Program-made: the position numbers and the translations under genes
Notes under the pieces: generated by a model
The model's input: only the letters and a program-made list of their open reading frames with translations
Told to the model about the DNA's origin: nothing
The model's database searches: none
Assembly: GCF_014297285.1 (NCBI RefSeq)
Contig: NZ_JACOQI010000004.1
Span: 121,758 to 185,757 of the forward strand
Source of the DNA: Dysosmobacter segnis
GTDB lineage: Bacteria; Bacillota; Clostridia; Oscillospirales; Oscillospiraceae
DNA: 64,000 nucleotides
Direction of reading: 5' to 3'
Shown: positions 30,429 through 39,409 of the stretch, one piece after another
Layout: each line of letters begins with the position of its first letter
Numbering within the stretch: the stretch's first letter is position 1

Positions 30429-31537
30429 ACCGGATGCATGGCATTATTTTCGCCTATGAACAGCGCGGAGAACTGCGGGAGCTGACAGAGCGCCGTACCG
30501 CCGCGTCGATGCCCTTTGGAGGCCGGTACCGGGCGGTGGACTTTGCCCTGTCCAATCTGCTGAACGCAGGCGTTACCGATGTGGGTATGGTACTCCACGG
30601 CCGGTATCAGAGTATGCTGGATCATGTGGGCAGCGGCAAGGTGTGGGATATGTCCCGGAAGCGGGGCGGCCTGCATCTGCTGCCTCCCTTCAACTACCTT
30701 CACGAGTGGGGCGTCACGCCCTTCCGGGGCAAAATGGAAGCCCTGGCCGGCGTCCGGGACTACCTGAACGAGATCCGGCAGGATTATGTGGTGCTGATGG
30801 AGGGCGACCTGGTGTCCAACCTCCCGCTGGCGGATATTCTGGAGCAGCATATCCGCACCCATGCCGACATCACCGCCGTCTGCGGAGATGACAGCTTCGC
30901 CACGGAAAACGGCACCTATTTTGAAAAGGACCCGGACGGACGCATCCGGGAGGTGCTGTTCAATATGCACCAGCCCAGAGGCTACCGGAGCCTGGACGTG
31001 TTTGTGATGTCCACGGACCTGCTGCGTTCTCTGGTGGACGAGTGCCAGGCAAGAGACCAGTACAGCTTCCGCCGGGATGTTCTGCAGGCTAAGCAGGATC
31101 TGCTGCATTTGCAGAGCTATACCTTCAGTGGCTTCGCCGCGCAGATCCGCTCCGTGCAGGAGTACTACGACCGCTCTATGCAGCTTTTGGATAAGCAGAT
31201 CCGGGAGGACCTCTTTACGTCGGACCGGCCTATCCGGGCCAAGGGTGCCGATAAGGCGTCCACATACATCGGACCTGACGGCGTGTGCCTGAACTCCCTG
31301 GTGGCTGAGGGCTGCCGCATCGAGGGCACTGTGGTGAATTCCATCCTCTTCCCCGGCGTCACTGTGGAAAAGGGCGCAAAGGTAGAGGACTGCATCCTCT
31401 TCCGGGGCACCACTGTCCGGGAAGAGGCGCGGCTGTCCCATGTGATCACGGATAAGCATGTGGAGTTGCTGCCGGGCCGCACCATGGTGGGCCATACCGC
31501 ATATCCCATTGTCATTGCCAAGGGCAGTGTGATCTGA
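30425..31537 (+). CDS. glgD: GlgD, regulatory subunit of ADP-glucose pyrophosphorylase
   Basis: A 370-residue GlgC homologue that lacks the intact LAGGQGSRL motif (it has [20 protein letters not shown] instead) but keeps [20 protein letters not shown] and the beta-helix. In Firmicutes GlgD partners with GlgC to raise activity. Overlaps glgC by 4 bases. Confidence 0.93.
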   Translation: MNRMHGIIFAYEQRGELRELTERRTAASMPFGGRYRAVDFALSNLLNAGVTDVGMVLHGRYQSMLDHVGSGKVWDMSRKRGGLHLLPPFNYLHEWGVTPFRGKMEALAGVRDYLNEIRQDYVVLMEGDLVSNLPLADILEQHIRTHADITAVCGDDSFATENGTYFEKDPDGRIREVLFNMHQPRGYRSLDVFVMSTDLLRSLVDECQARDQYSFRRDVLQAKQDLLHLQSYTFSGFAAQIRSVQEYYDRSMQLLDKQIREDLFTSDRPIRAKGADKASTYIGPDGVCLNSLVAEGCRIEGTVVNSILFPGVTVEKGAKVEDCILFRGTTVREEARLSHVITDKHVELLPGRTMVGHTAYPIVIAKGSVI

Positions 31538-31603
31538 GCAAGACGGCCTGAGGGGGTTTCGCAAAAGCTCTGGTCTTTCTTCTCGGGAAAGGAGTAACAA
31601 TAT

Positions 31604-33448
31604 ATGAAGATTCTGTATGCGGCCAGCGAGGCCGTTCCCTTCTGTAAAACCGGCGGACTGGCAGACGTAGCCGGTTCCCTGCCTCCCGCTCTGGCGGAGC
31701 AGGGAGCCGAAACCGCTGTGATCCTGCCTCTGTACCGGCGGGTCAGAGAAAAATTTGCTGACCAGCTGACGTTCCTGTGCTACGATTATGTGGATCTGGC
31801 CTGGCGGCACACCTACTGCGGTCTGTTTTCCATGAAAAAGGACGGCGTGACCTGGTATTTCCTGGATAACGAGCAGTATTTTGACCGGCCCGAGCTCTAC
31901 GGTTATGTAGATGACGGAGAGCGCTTCGGCTTCTTCTCCCGGGCCGTGGTGAAGATGCTGGACCATCTGGAGTTCTGGCCGGATGTGATCCACTGCAATG
32001 ACTGGCAGACGGCCCTGATTCCCATTTATCTGAAGGATGACGGCGTCCGGGAGGACCGGTATCGCTCTATCCGGACGGTGCTGACTATCCACAACATCGA
32101 GTATCAGGGCCGCTATGACCCCTATTGCCTGGGCGACCTGTTCGGCCTGGACCGGGGCTGGGTGGATGACGGCACCCTGCTGCTGGACGGCGATCTGAAT
32201 TTGCTGAAGGGCGCTATTCTCACCGCTGACGCGGTGAACGCCGTGTCCCCCACCTATGCGCAGGAGCTGAAGAATCCCTACTTTGCTCACCGGATGGAGG
32301 GCATTTTGACCCAGTGCGGCTATAAGCTGTCCGGCGTACTCAACGGCATCGACATGAAACTCTACGATCCTGCTGCTGACGGACGCATCACCGCCAACTA
32401 TACGGCGGAGGATCTGTCCGGCAAGGCTGCGGATAAAACCGCCCTCCAGAACCTGATGGGTCTGAACGAGGAGCCAAACACCCCCATTATCGCCATGGTG
32501 AGCCGTCTGGTATCCCATAAGGGATTGGATCTTCTGCGGGAGGTCATGGGCGACATCATGGAGCTGCCTGCTCAATTTGTGGTGCTGGGCAGCGGCGACG
32601 CCGGATATGAGGAGTTCTTCCGCCGGACGGCGGAGCGGTATCCCGGCCGTATGGCTGTGCGTCTGGGGTATAATGAGGCACTGTCCATGGCTATCTACGC
32701 AGGTGCGGATCTGTTCCTGATGCCCTCCCGCAGCGAGCCCTGCGGCCTTTCCCAGATGATCTCCATGCGCTACGGCACGGTGCCCATCGTCCGGGAGACC
32801 GGCGGCCTGAAGGACACTGTTCAGCCCTATGAGGCCTGGCGTGACGCCGGTACCGGCTTCACCTTTGCCAACTACTCCAGCGCAGATATGCTCCATGTGA
32901 TCCGGGAGGCGGTGTATCTCTACAAGGATTATCCCGACGCCTTTGCCCGTTTGAGAGACCGGGCCATGGCACAGGATTTCAGCTGGAACCGCAGCGCCGG
33001 GGACTACCTGCGGATCTACGGCGCTGTCACTGGCCTTTCCTGGGAAAAGTCTGCCCCGGAAGCGCCTGCCGCGGAGGCTGCCGCCCCCACTGAGGAGCCG
33101 GTGATCGAGGTTCCTGCCGAGGAAGCTGTTGTTTCCGCTGCGGAGCCGGTCAGTGAGACCGCTGCAAAGCCTGCTGCAAAAAAGGCGGCGCGGAAAACGG
33201 CTGTAAAGAAGCCTGCGGCCAAAAAGACAACAACGAGAAAGACCGCAGCCAAGGCCACGACTAAAAAGGCGGCCGAAAAAGCGGTGGAAAAACCGACTGA
33301 AAAAGCAGCTGAGAAGCCCGTTGAGAAGCCGGCCGAAGAACCTGTTAAGAAAACTGCCGCGAAGACCACGGCGCCTGCGGACACCGTGGAAACCACGCAG
33401 CCTGTTCAACCCAAAAAGAAAGGAGCCGCTAAAAAAGCGGCAAAGTAA
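31604..33448 (+). CDS. glgA: Glycogen synthase with long histone-H1-like C-terminal tail
   Basis: GT5 glycogen synthase, transferring glucose from ADP-glucose. Residues 1-484 form the usual enzyme: KTGGLADVAGSLPPAL (ADP-glucose site), HNIEYQGRYDP, and SRSEPCGLSQMISMRYGTVP. Residues 485-614 are an added tail: first acidic/Ala/Pro-rich, then Ala/Lys/Pro/Thr-rich with repeated AAKK, KTAAK and EKP blocks like histone H1 or PHA granule phasin tails. Typical GlgA proteins end near 480. The tail's job is unknown. Confidence 0.95.
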   Translation: MKILYAASEAVPFCKTGGLADVAGSLPPALAEQGAETAVILPLYRRVREKFADQLTFLCYDYVDLAWRHTYCGLFSMKKDGVTWYFLDNEQYFDRPELYGYVDDGERFGFFSRAVVKMLDHLEFWPDVIHCNDWQTALIPIYLKDDGVREDRYRSIRTVLTIHNIEYQGRYDPYCLGDLFGLDRGWVDDGTLLLDGDLNLLKGAILTADAVNAVSPTYAQELKNPYFAHRMEGILTQCGYKLSGVLNGIDMKLYDPAADGRITANYTAEDLSGKAADKTALQNLMGLNEEPNTPIIAMVSRLVSHKGLDLLREVMGDIMELPAQFVVLGSGDAGYEEFFRRTAERYPGRMAVRLGYNEALSMAIYAGADLFLMPSRSEPCGLSQMISMRYGTVPIVRETGGLKDTVQPYEAWRDAGTGFTFANYSSADMLHVIREAVYLYKDYPDAFARLRDRAMAQDFSWNRSAGDYLRIYGAVTGLSWEKSAPEAPAAEAAAPTEEPVIEVPAEEAVVSAAEPVSETAAKPAAKKAARKTAVKKPAAKKTTTRKTAAKATTKKAAEKAVEKPTEKAAEKPVEKPAEEPVKKTAAKTTAPADTVETTQPVQPKKKGAAKKAAK

Positions 33449-33454
33449 ACCCGT

Positions 33455-35866
33455 ATGACCGTACCATTTACCACGCAATCGTTACAAGACGCCCTGACCG
33501 CCAAGCTGGCCTTGAACTTCGGCACCGAGCCGGGGGAAGCCACGGATCAGGAGATGCTGAAAGCCTGCGCTCTGGTGCTGCGGGATGTGATGGCCCTCCG
33601 GGGCGTACAGACCGCCAAGGAAACAAAAAAGGAGCAGAAAAAGCAGGTCCACTATCTCTCTCTGGAATTTCTCATGGGCCGGAGCCTGATGAAAAACGCT
33701 TACAATCTGGGCGTGCTGCCCGAATTGAAGGAGGCTCTGGGCAACCTGGGCTTCAAGTCCGGCGACCTGTTTGAGCTGGAACCGGACGCAGGTCTGGGCA
33801 ACGGCGGTCTGGGCCGCCTGGCCGCCTGCTATCTGGACTCCATGACCACGCTGGACATCCCAGCTACCGGCTACTCCATCTGCTATGAGCTGGGTATTTT
33901 CAAGCAGAAGATCGTGGAAGGTCAGCAGGTGGAGCTGCCTGATGACTGGAAGGGTGTTGGCTCCGCTTGGCTGCTGCCCAAGCCCGACGAGGCGCAGGCC
34001 GTCCACTTTGGCGGTACCCTTCGGGAATTCTGGCATGACGGCCATCTCCACATTGTCAACGAGAACTCCACCACCGTGCTGGCCGTTCCCTGCGACATGG
34101 TGGTGGCGGGCTATGATACCGACCACGTCAACACGCTCCGGCTGTGGGATGCCCGGTCCACCCGCCCTGTGGACATGGCCCTGTTTTCCCGCGGCGAATA
34201 TCTGAAAGCCTCCGAGGACGAGGCCATGGCGGAGACCATCGCCAAGGTCCTCTACCCTGAGGATAACCACTACGAGGGAAAGTCCCTGCGGCTGAAGCAG
34301 CAGTATTTCTTCGTTTCTGCCACGGTGCAGTCCATTGTCACCAAGCATCTGGAGACCTATGGCACCCTGAAGAACTTCCATGAGAAAAACATCATTCAGA
34401 TCAATGACACCCATCCGGCTCTGGTGATTCCGGAGCTGATGCGGATCTTCATGGACGAGGCGGGCATGAACTGGGACGAGGCGTGGGACATCACCTCTCG
34501 CTCCGTGGCCTATACCAACCACACGGTCCTTTCCGAGGCGCTGGAGCGCTGGCCTCAGCAGCTGGTGGAGACCCTGCTGCCCCGCGTGTGGCAGATCATT
34601 CAGGAGATCGCCCGCCGCTGGCAGGAAAAGGTGGAGAATTTCTTCCACGATCCCTCTGTTACTGAAAAGATGGCTATTGTCTGGGGCGGCGAGGTACGGA
34701 TGGCCAACCTGTGCGTTGCAGGCGGCCTGTCCGTCAACGGCGTGTCCGGCCTCCATTCCGAGATCCTGAAAAAGGACGTATTCAAAAATTCCTATGCCAT
34801 GGAGCCCTGGAAATTCACCAACGTCACCAACGGCATCGACCACCGCCGCTGGCTCAGTGAGATCAATCCGGGTCTGGACGGTCTGGTGCGGGATCTGGCC
34901 GGTGGAGACGACTACCTGCTCCATCCTCAGGCGCTGAAAAAGCTGGATGCCTATGCGGACGATTCGGCTGTCCTCAAGCGTCTGGACGAGATCAAGTGGC
35001 AGAATAAGGTGAAGTTTGCCGACTACGCCCGGAAAGCTCAGGGTGTGACCCTGGACCCCAACGCCATTTTCGACGTGCAGGTGAAGCGGCTTCACGAATA
35101 TAAGCGTCAGCTGCTGAACGTATTGCATATCATCACCCTGTATCAGCAGTTGCAGGACGATCCCAACTGCATCACCCGGCCCCACACCTTCCTGTTCGGC
35201 GCCAAGGCTGCGCCGGGTTACGCTGTGGCCAAGCGGATCATCCACCTCATCAACTCTCTGGCGGATGATATTTCCCATGATCCCCGCTGCCGGGGCAAGC
35301 TGCAGGTGGTGTTCCTGGAGAACTACCGGGTGTCTCTGGCCGAGCATCTGATGCCCGCCAGCGAGGTCTCTCAGCAGATCTCCACCGCCGGCAAGGAGGC
35401 CAGCGGCACCGGCAACATGAAGTTCATGATGAACGGTGCCCTCACCGTGGGTACTTTGGACGGCGCCAACGTGGAGATGCACGATGTGCTGGGCGATGAG
35501 AACATGTTCCTCTTCGGCCTCCATGCCGATCAGGCTGCTACACTGAAGCGGGAGGGCTATGTGCCCCAGCGCTATATCAGCCACGATCCTCAGATGGAGC
35601 GGTGCCTGAACGCCCTGCGGAAGGGTTTCCGGGACGGCGTCAGCTACGAGGACCTCTACCAGCGGCTCATCAGTCAGGACGAGTACCTCCTGCTGGCGGA
35701 CTACCGGGCCTATTGCGACGCCGAGCGCCGCATGGCAGAGACCTATGAAAACCGGGAGACCTGGAACCGCATGAGTCTCCACAACATCGCCCGCAGCGGC
35801 ATTTTCGCCGCCGACCGGGCTGTGGCGGAATATGCCGACAACATCTGGGACGTTCCCCACAGATAA
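33455..35866 (+). CDS. glgP: Glycogen/starch/alpha-glucan phosphorylase
   Basis: Releases glucose-1-phosphate from glycogen using PLP. The 803 residues show the GT35 fold, the PLP-lysine region EASGTGNMKFMMNGALTVGT, and earlier GLGNGGLGRLAACYLDS. Begins 6 bases after glgA; last gene of the operon, so synthesis and breakdown are co-transcribed. Confidence 0.97.
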   Translation: MTVPFTTQSLQDALTAKLALNFGTEPGEATDQEMLKACALVLRDVMALRGVQTAKETKKEQKKQVHYLSLEFLMGRSLMKNAYNLGVLPELKEALGNLGFKSGDLFELEPDAGLGNGGLGRLAACYLDSMTTLDIPATGYSICYELGIFKQKIVEGQQVELPDDWKGVGSAWLLPKPDEAQAVHFGGTLREFWHDGHLHIVNENSTTVLAVPCDMVVAGYDTDHVNTLRLWDARSTRPVDMALFSRGEYLKASEDEAMAETIAKVLYPEDNHYEGKSLRLKQQYFFVSATVQSIVTKHLETYGTLKNFHEKNIIQINDTHPALVIPELMRIFMDEAGMNWDEAWDITSRSVAYTNHTVLSEALERWPQQLVETLLPRVWQIIQEIARRWQEKVENFFHDPSVTEKMAIVWGGEVRMANLCVAGGLSVNGVSGLHSEILKKDVFKNSYAMEPWKFTNVTNGIDHRRWLSEINPGLDGLVRDLAGGDDYLLHPQALKKLDAYADDSAVLKRLDEIKWQNKVKFADYARKAQGVTLDPNAIFDVQVKRLHEYKRQLLNVLHIITLYQQLQDDPNCITRPHTFLFGAKAAPGYAVAKRIIHLINSLADDISHDPRCRGKLQVVFLENYRVSLAEHLMPASEVSQQISTAGKEASGTGNMKFMMNGALTVGTLDGANVEMHDVLGDENMFLFGLHADQAATLKREGYVPQRYISHDPQMERCLNALRKGFRDGVSYEDLYQRLISQDEYLLLADYRAYCDAERRMAETYENRETWNRMSLHNIARSGIFAADRAVAEYADNIWDVPHR

Positions 35867-35881
35867 TCAGATTTGATCCAC

Positions 35882-35918
35882 TATCAGCGCCGCCCAAAAG
35901 GGCGGCGCTGATATTTTT
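35882..35918 (+). terminator. Terminator of the glg operon
   Basis: A 14-bp stem (35882-35895 with 35900-35913, core CAGCGCCGCCC/GGGCGGCGCTG) with AAAA loop, followed by TTTTT. Confidence 0.93.
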
Positions 35919-35956
35919 CACTCCTTCTGCCTTTGGAGTGTCCGCGAAGGAGAAAG

Positions 35957-36034
35957 TATTTAGATAAATTTCTAAATACCTGTTGACAGCCTGCGGGACA
36001 TGTGCTATTTTATATTTAGAAAATTTTCTAAATA
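35957..36034 (+). promoter_or_regulatory. sdpR promoter flanked by two identical operators
   Basis: TTGACA (35983-35988) and TATTTT (36006-36011), 17-base spacing. Two perfect inverted repeats TATTTAGA-N6-TCTAAATA lie at 35957-35978 and 36013-36034, 56 bases centre to centre, one upstream of the -35 and one just after the -10. They are likely binding sites for the ArsR/SdpR repressor encoded next. Confidence 0.88.
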
Positions 36035-36055
36035 CCATGTAAAGGAGAACTGCGG

Positions 36056-36328
36056 ATGGCCTTTGCAGAGACCTTTAAGGCGCTGTCGGACCCGGTGCGG
36101 CGAGAAATTCTGAACCTGCTGAAGGGCGGGCGTCTGACGGCGGGCGAGATTGCCGGGCAGTTTGACATGACGGCGGCCACCGTGTCCTATCATTTATCCC
36201 AGCTGAAAAAAGCCGGTTTGATTTTCGAGAGCCGGGAGAAGAATTTTATCTATTACAGCCTCAATGCCTCTGTGCTGGAGGAAGTCCTGCTGTGGTTACA
36301 GGACTTGAAGGGGGAAAGAAAAAAATGA
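36056..36328 (+). CDS. sdpR: ArsR-family repressor (SdpR-like)
   Basis: A 90-residue winged-helix regulator, FKALSDPVRREILNLLKGGR and then TAATVSYHLSQLKKAGLIFE. SdpR represses its own operon until the partner membrane protein SdpI sequesters it (known for Bacillus subtilis). Overlaps the next gene by ATGA. AAAGGAG lies before the ATG. Confidence 0.9.
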   Translation: MAFAETFKALSDPVRREILNLLKGGRLTAGEIAGQFDMTAATVSYHLSQLKKAGLIFESREKNFIYYSLNASVLEEVLLWLQDLKGERKK

Positions 36329-36957
36329 AGAACAACAAGAGGGAAATGCTGCTGACTTCGCTGGTCTGCCTGCTGCCGCTGTTCGCGGGCGCGGCGCTCT
36401 ACCCGCGTTTGCCGGAGACCATGGTGACACATTGGGACTTTTCTGGCAACGCAAACGGCTGGTCGTCGCGTGCCGCCACTGTGTTCGGCCTGCCGCTGTT
36501 TATTTTGGCACTGCATCTCGTCTGCTTTTACGCCGAGAGCCGTGAGACGAAGAAAAATAGGAATCCTGTATTGCGGACGGTGCTGCTGTGGTTCTGCCCG
36601 GCCGTATCGCTGCTCGGCGGGGCGGTCACCCTCGGCACAGGGCTGGGCTATGAGATGCACATCAGCACAGTGGTACCGGTGTTCGTGGGACTGCTGTTCC
36701 TGATCCTTGGTAACTACCTGCCGAAGATCCGGCAGAACCGCACCATGGGCATCAAGCTGCCGTGGACGCTGCAAAGCGAGGAAAATTGGACCCGGACCCA
36801 CCGATTGAGCGGCTTTTTGTGGGTGCTGTGCGGTCTTGTGATGATCCCCCTCTCCCTGCTGCGGCTGTGGAGCGGTTGGCTGTTTGGGGTGCTGCTGGCG
36901 GTGATGGTTCTGATCCCTGCCGTCTATTCCTACGCGCTTCACAGAAAAGGCATCTGA
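36325..36957 (+). CDS. sdpI: SdpI-family membrane immunity/signal protein (DUF1648)
   Basis: A 210-residue membrane protein with about six hydrophobic segments. N-terminal DUF1648 motif LPETMVTHWDFSGNANGW and the SdpI-like stretch LGNYLPKIRQNRTMGIKLPW are both seen. In Bacillus SdpI gives immunity to the SdpC toxin; no sdpC-like gene is visible here, so it may be a stand-alone immunity or envelope-stress module. Confidence 0.9.
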   Translation: MKNNKREMLLTSLVCLLPLFAGAALYPRLPETMVTHWDFSGNANGWSSRAATVFGLPLFILALHLVCFYAESRETKKNRNPVLRTVLLWFCPAVSLLGGAVTLGTGLGYEMHISTVVPVFVGLLFLILGNYLPKIRQNRTMGIKLPWTLQSEENWTRTHRLSGFLWVLCGLVMIPLSLLRLWSGWLFGVLLAVMVLIPAVYSYALHRKGI

Positions 36958-36976
36958 CACAGAATAAAAGCGAGAA

Positions 36977-37012
36977 CCCCCTGCGAAATGGATGCGTCCA
37001 TTTCGCAGGGGG
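36977..37012. terminator. Terminator between sdpI and glnN
   Basis: A 16-bp perfect stem, 36977-36992 with 36997-37012 (core CCTGCGAAATGGA), serving the convergent sdpI and glnN genes. Confidence 0.85.
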
Positions 37013-37044
37013 CGTTTCTTGTTGTTTTTGCGTCGATCCTGATG

Positions 37045-39129
37045 TTACACAGAGAACAGCAGGTCGCTGTATACCGGGAAGGGCCACCGCTCGGCGGGGG
37101 TCAGCTCCTCCAGCCGGTCCGCCAGTTCACGGGCCTTTTCCATATCCGGGATTAGGTGATCATGGCTGTAAGCCATGGCCTTCTTAGCGTCTGCCGGGAT
37201 CTTGCTGAGGTCCCGCTCCATTTTTTCCGTGGCAGCATAGAGCTTATCCGTCAGTTGGCCCATTTCACGGGCCACGGCGTCATCTGCCTTATGGCTGACG
37301 CCCATCTGCTCCTTCTTCCAGCCTCGCTCGCACAGCTCCGCCGTCACCGCGGATACGGCGGGCAGGATCTGCCGCCGCAGCATATCCGCCATGGTCCGGG
37401 CCTCGATGGTCAGGACCGTGGTGTAGTTCTCGATGTGGATCTCCGCACGGGCGTTGATCTCCTCTTTCGTGTAAATCCCATGCTTGACGAAGAGGTCCAC
37501 GTTTTTCTTGGCGGTGTAGACCGGCAGAGCGTCCGCTGCGGATTTCAGGTTGCTGAGGCCACGCTTTTCCGCCTCGGCGATCCAGGCGTCATCATATCCG
37601 TTGCCGTTGAAAATGATCCGCTGATGGTCGGTATAGACCTTTTTGATGAGCTTTTCCAGATCCGACTGGAAATTCTTGGACTTTTCCAGTTGGTCGGCAA
37701 ACTGCTGCAATTCCTCCGCCATGATGGTGTTCAAAGCAATGTTGGGACCGGAGATAGACTGGCTGGAGCCAAGCATCCGGAACTCAAACTTATTGCCGGT
37801 GAAGGCCATGGGAGAGGTGCGGTTCCGGTCCGTGTTGTCCTGGGGAATGGGGGGCATGGCGTCCACGCCGATCTGGAGGGTGCGTTTGCCGGCCTCCTTG
37901 AACTCCGTACCGCGGATGATGGACTGCACGATGGCATCCAGTTCGTCACCCAGGAAGATGGAGAGGACTGCGGGAGGTGCTTCGGAAGCGCCCAGACGGT
38001 GATCGTTGCCGGGAAATGCCACCGTAGCCCGCAGGAAGTCCTGATACTCGTCCACGCCCTTGACAAAGGCCGCCAGGAACAGCAGGAACTGGGCATTCTG
38101 GCTGGGAGTCTTGCCGGGCTTGAAGAGGTTCTTGCCTGTGTCGGTGTTCAGGGACCAGTTATCGTGCTTGCCGGAGCCGTTGACGCCGGCAAAGGGCTTT
38201 TCATCCAGAAGGCATACCAGATCGTGCTTTTCTGCGATTTTTTTCATGACCTCCATGGTGAGCTGATTGTGGTCGCAGGCTGTGTTGGCGTCTGTATAGA
38301 CGGGGGCCATCTCGTGCTGAGCGGGGGCCGCCTCATTGTGCTTGGTCTTGCTGTAAATACCCAAAGCCCAGAGGTTTTCGTCCAGGTCCTTCATGAAGGC
38401 TGCTACCCGGGGACGGATGGCGCCGTAATAGTGGTCATCCAGCTCCTGACCGCGGGGAGGCTTGGCGCCGAAGAGGGTGCGGCCGGTCATCCGCAGGTCC
38501 TCCCGCTGGTTGTACATCTTCTTATCCACCAGGAAGTACTCCTGCTCCGGGCCGACACAGGGCGTGACCTTGCGGGTCTCCGTGTCTCCGAACAGCCGCA
38601 GGATACGGATGGCCTGACGGCTCACGTCCTCCATGGACCGCAGCAACGGCGTCTTTTTGTCCAGCGCGTGACCGCCGTAGGAGCACAGGATGGTGGGGAT
38701 GCAGAGGGTGCCCTCCTTGATAAAGGCAAAGGAGGAGGGGTCCCAAGCGGTGTAGCCCCGGGCCTCAAAGGTGGCCCGCAGGCCGCCGGAGGGGAAGGAG
38801 GAGGCGTCCGCCTCACCCCGCACCAGGTTCTTGCCGGAAAATTCCAAGATCACCCGGCCGCCCTCGGCAGGGGCGATGAAGCTGTCATGCTTTTCCGCCG
38901 TGAAGCCAGTCATCGGCTGGAACCAGTGGGTATAGTGGGTGCAGCCCCGCTCCACCGCCCAGGTCTTCATGGCCCCGGCAATCTCATTGGCGGCAGCCAA
39001 TTCCAGAGATGCTCCATCGGTGACGCAGCGCTTCCACGCCTGATAGCAGGCGCCGGACAGCCGCTCCTTCATGGTTTCCTCATTGAATACTCTGCTGCCG
39101 AACAGTTCGGGCAGTTTCAGTTCGCTCAT
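37045..39129 (-). CDS. glnN: Glutamine synthetase, type III (GlnN)
   Basis: Assimilates ammonia into glutamine. The 694 residues match the large GSIII class (usual length about 700), with GPEQEYFLVDKKMY, KHNEAAPAQHEMAP, NGSGKHDNWSLN and PGNDHRLGASEAPPA. The start at 39129 (MSELKLPELFG) has GGAGGG upstream. Stand-alone gene. Confidence 0.96.
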   Translation of the reverse strand: MSELKLPELFGSRVFNEETMKERLSGACYQAWKRCVTDGASLELAAANEIAGAMKTWAVERGCTHYTHWFQPMTGFTAEKHDSFIAPAEGGRVILEFSGKNLVRGEADASSFPSGGLRATFEARGYTAWDPSSFAFIKEGTLCIPTILCSYGGHALDKKTPLLRSMEDVSRQAIRILRLFGDTETRKVTPCVGPEQEYFLVDKKMYNQREDLRMTGRTLFGAKPPRGQELDDHYYGAIRPRVAAFMKDLDENLWALGIYSKTKHNEAAPAQHEMAPVYTDANTACDHNQLTMEVMKKIAEKHDLVCLLDEKPFAGVNGSGKHDNWSLNTDTGKNLFKPGKTPSQNAQFLLFLAAFVKGVDEYQDFLRATVAFPGNDHRLGASEAPPAVLSIFLGDELDAIVQSIIRGTEFKEAGKRTLQIGVDAMPPIPQDNTDRNRTSPMAFTGNKFEFRMLGSSQSISGPNIALNTIMAEELQQFADQLEKSKNFQSDLEKLIKKVYTDHQRIIFNGNGYDDAWIAEAEKRGLSNLKSAADALPVYTAKKNVDLFVKHGIYTKEEINARAEIHIENYTTVLTIEARTMADMLRRQILPAVSAVTAELCERGWKKEQMGVSHKADDAVAREMGQLTDKLYAATEKMERDLSKIPADAKKAMAYSHDHLIPDMEKARELADRLEELTPAERWPFPVYSDLLFSV

Positions 39130-39167
39130 GGCGGTCCCTCCGTTCAAGACGATAAAATATCAAGTTT

Positions 39168-39195
39168 ATCCTACCATAAATTCATGTAAACGCAA
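39168..39195 (-). promoter_or_regulatory. Possible glnN promoter
   Basis: TTGCGT (39190-39195) and TAGGAT (39168-39173) on the minus strand with 16-base spacing. An overlapping TTTACA/TAAACT pair is equally possible. Confidence 0.45.
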
Positions 39196-39409
39196 GAAAA
39201 ACATTGAAAAATCTCACAATATGAAACTGAGTGTATCACGGGGCCGTCCCCCTGTCAAACGGTAAACTGCACAAATACGGCTCCGTCCGGCGGCTTGGGT
39301 CTGTCTGCGGTTTTTTTTACCTTTTCTTCCCCGGCATCTTTCCAAAACCGACGGCCTGTGCTATACTTTTATTTATGTGTTTAAAAACAAAAGATAAGGG
39401 GCGTTCATC

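Noticed and set aside
30194..33478. 1094-codon minus-strand open frame across glgC, glgD and glgA
   Set aside because: Antisense shadow caused by high GC; it spans three real genes and has no recognisable domain.
33482..35860. 792-codon minus-strand open frame
   Set aside because: Antisense of glgP.
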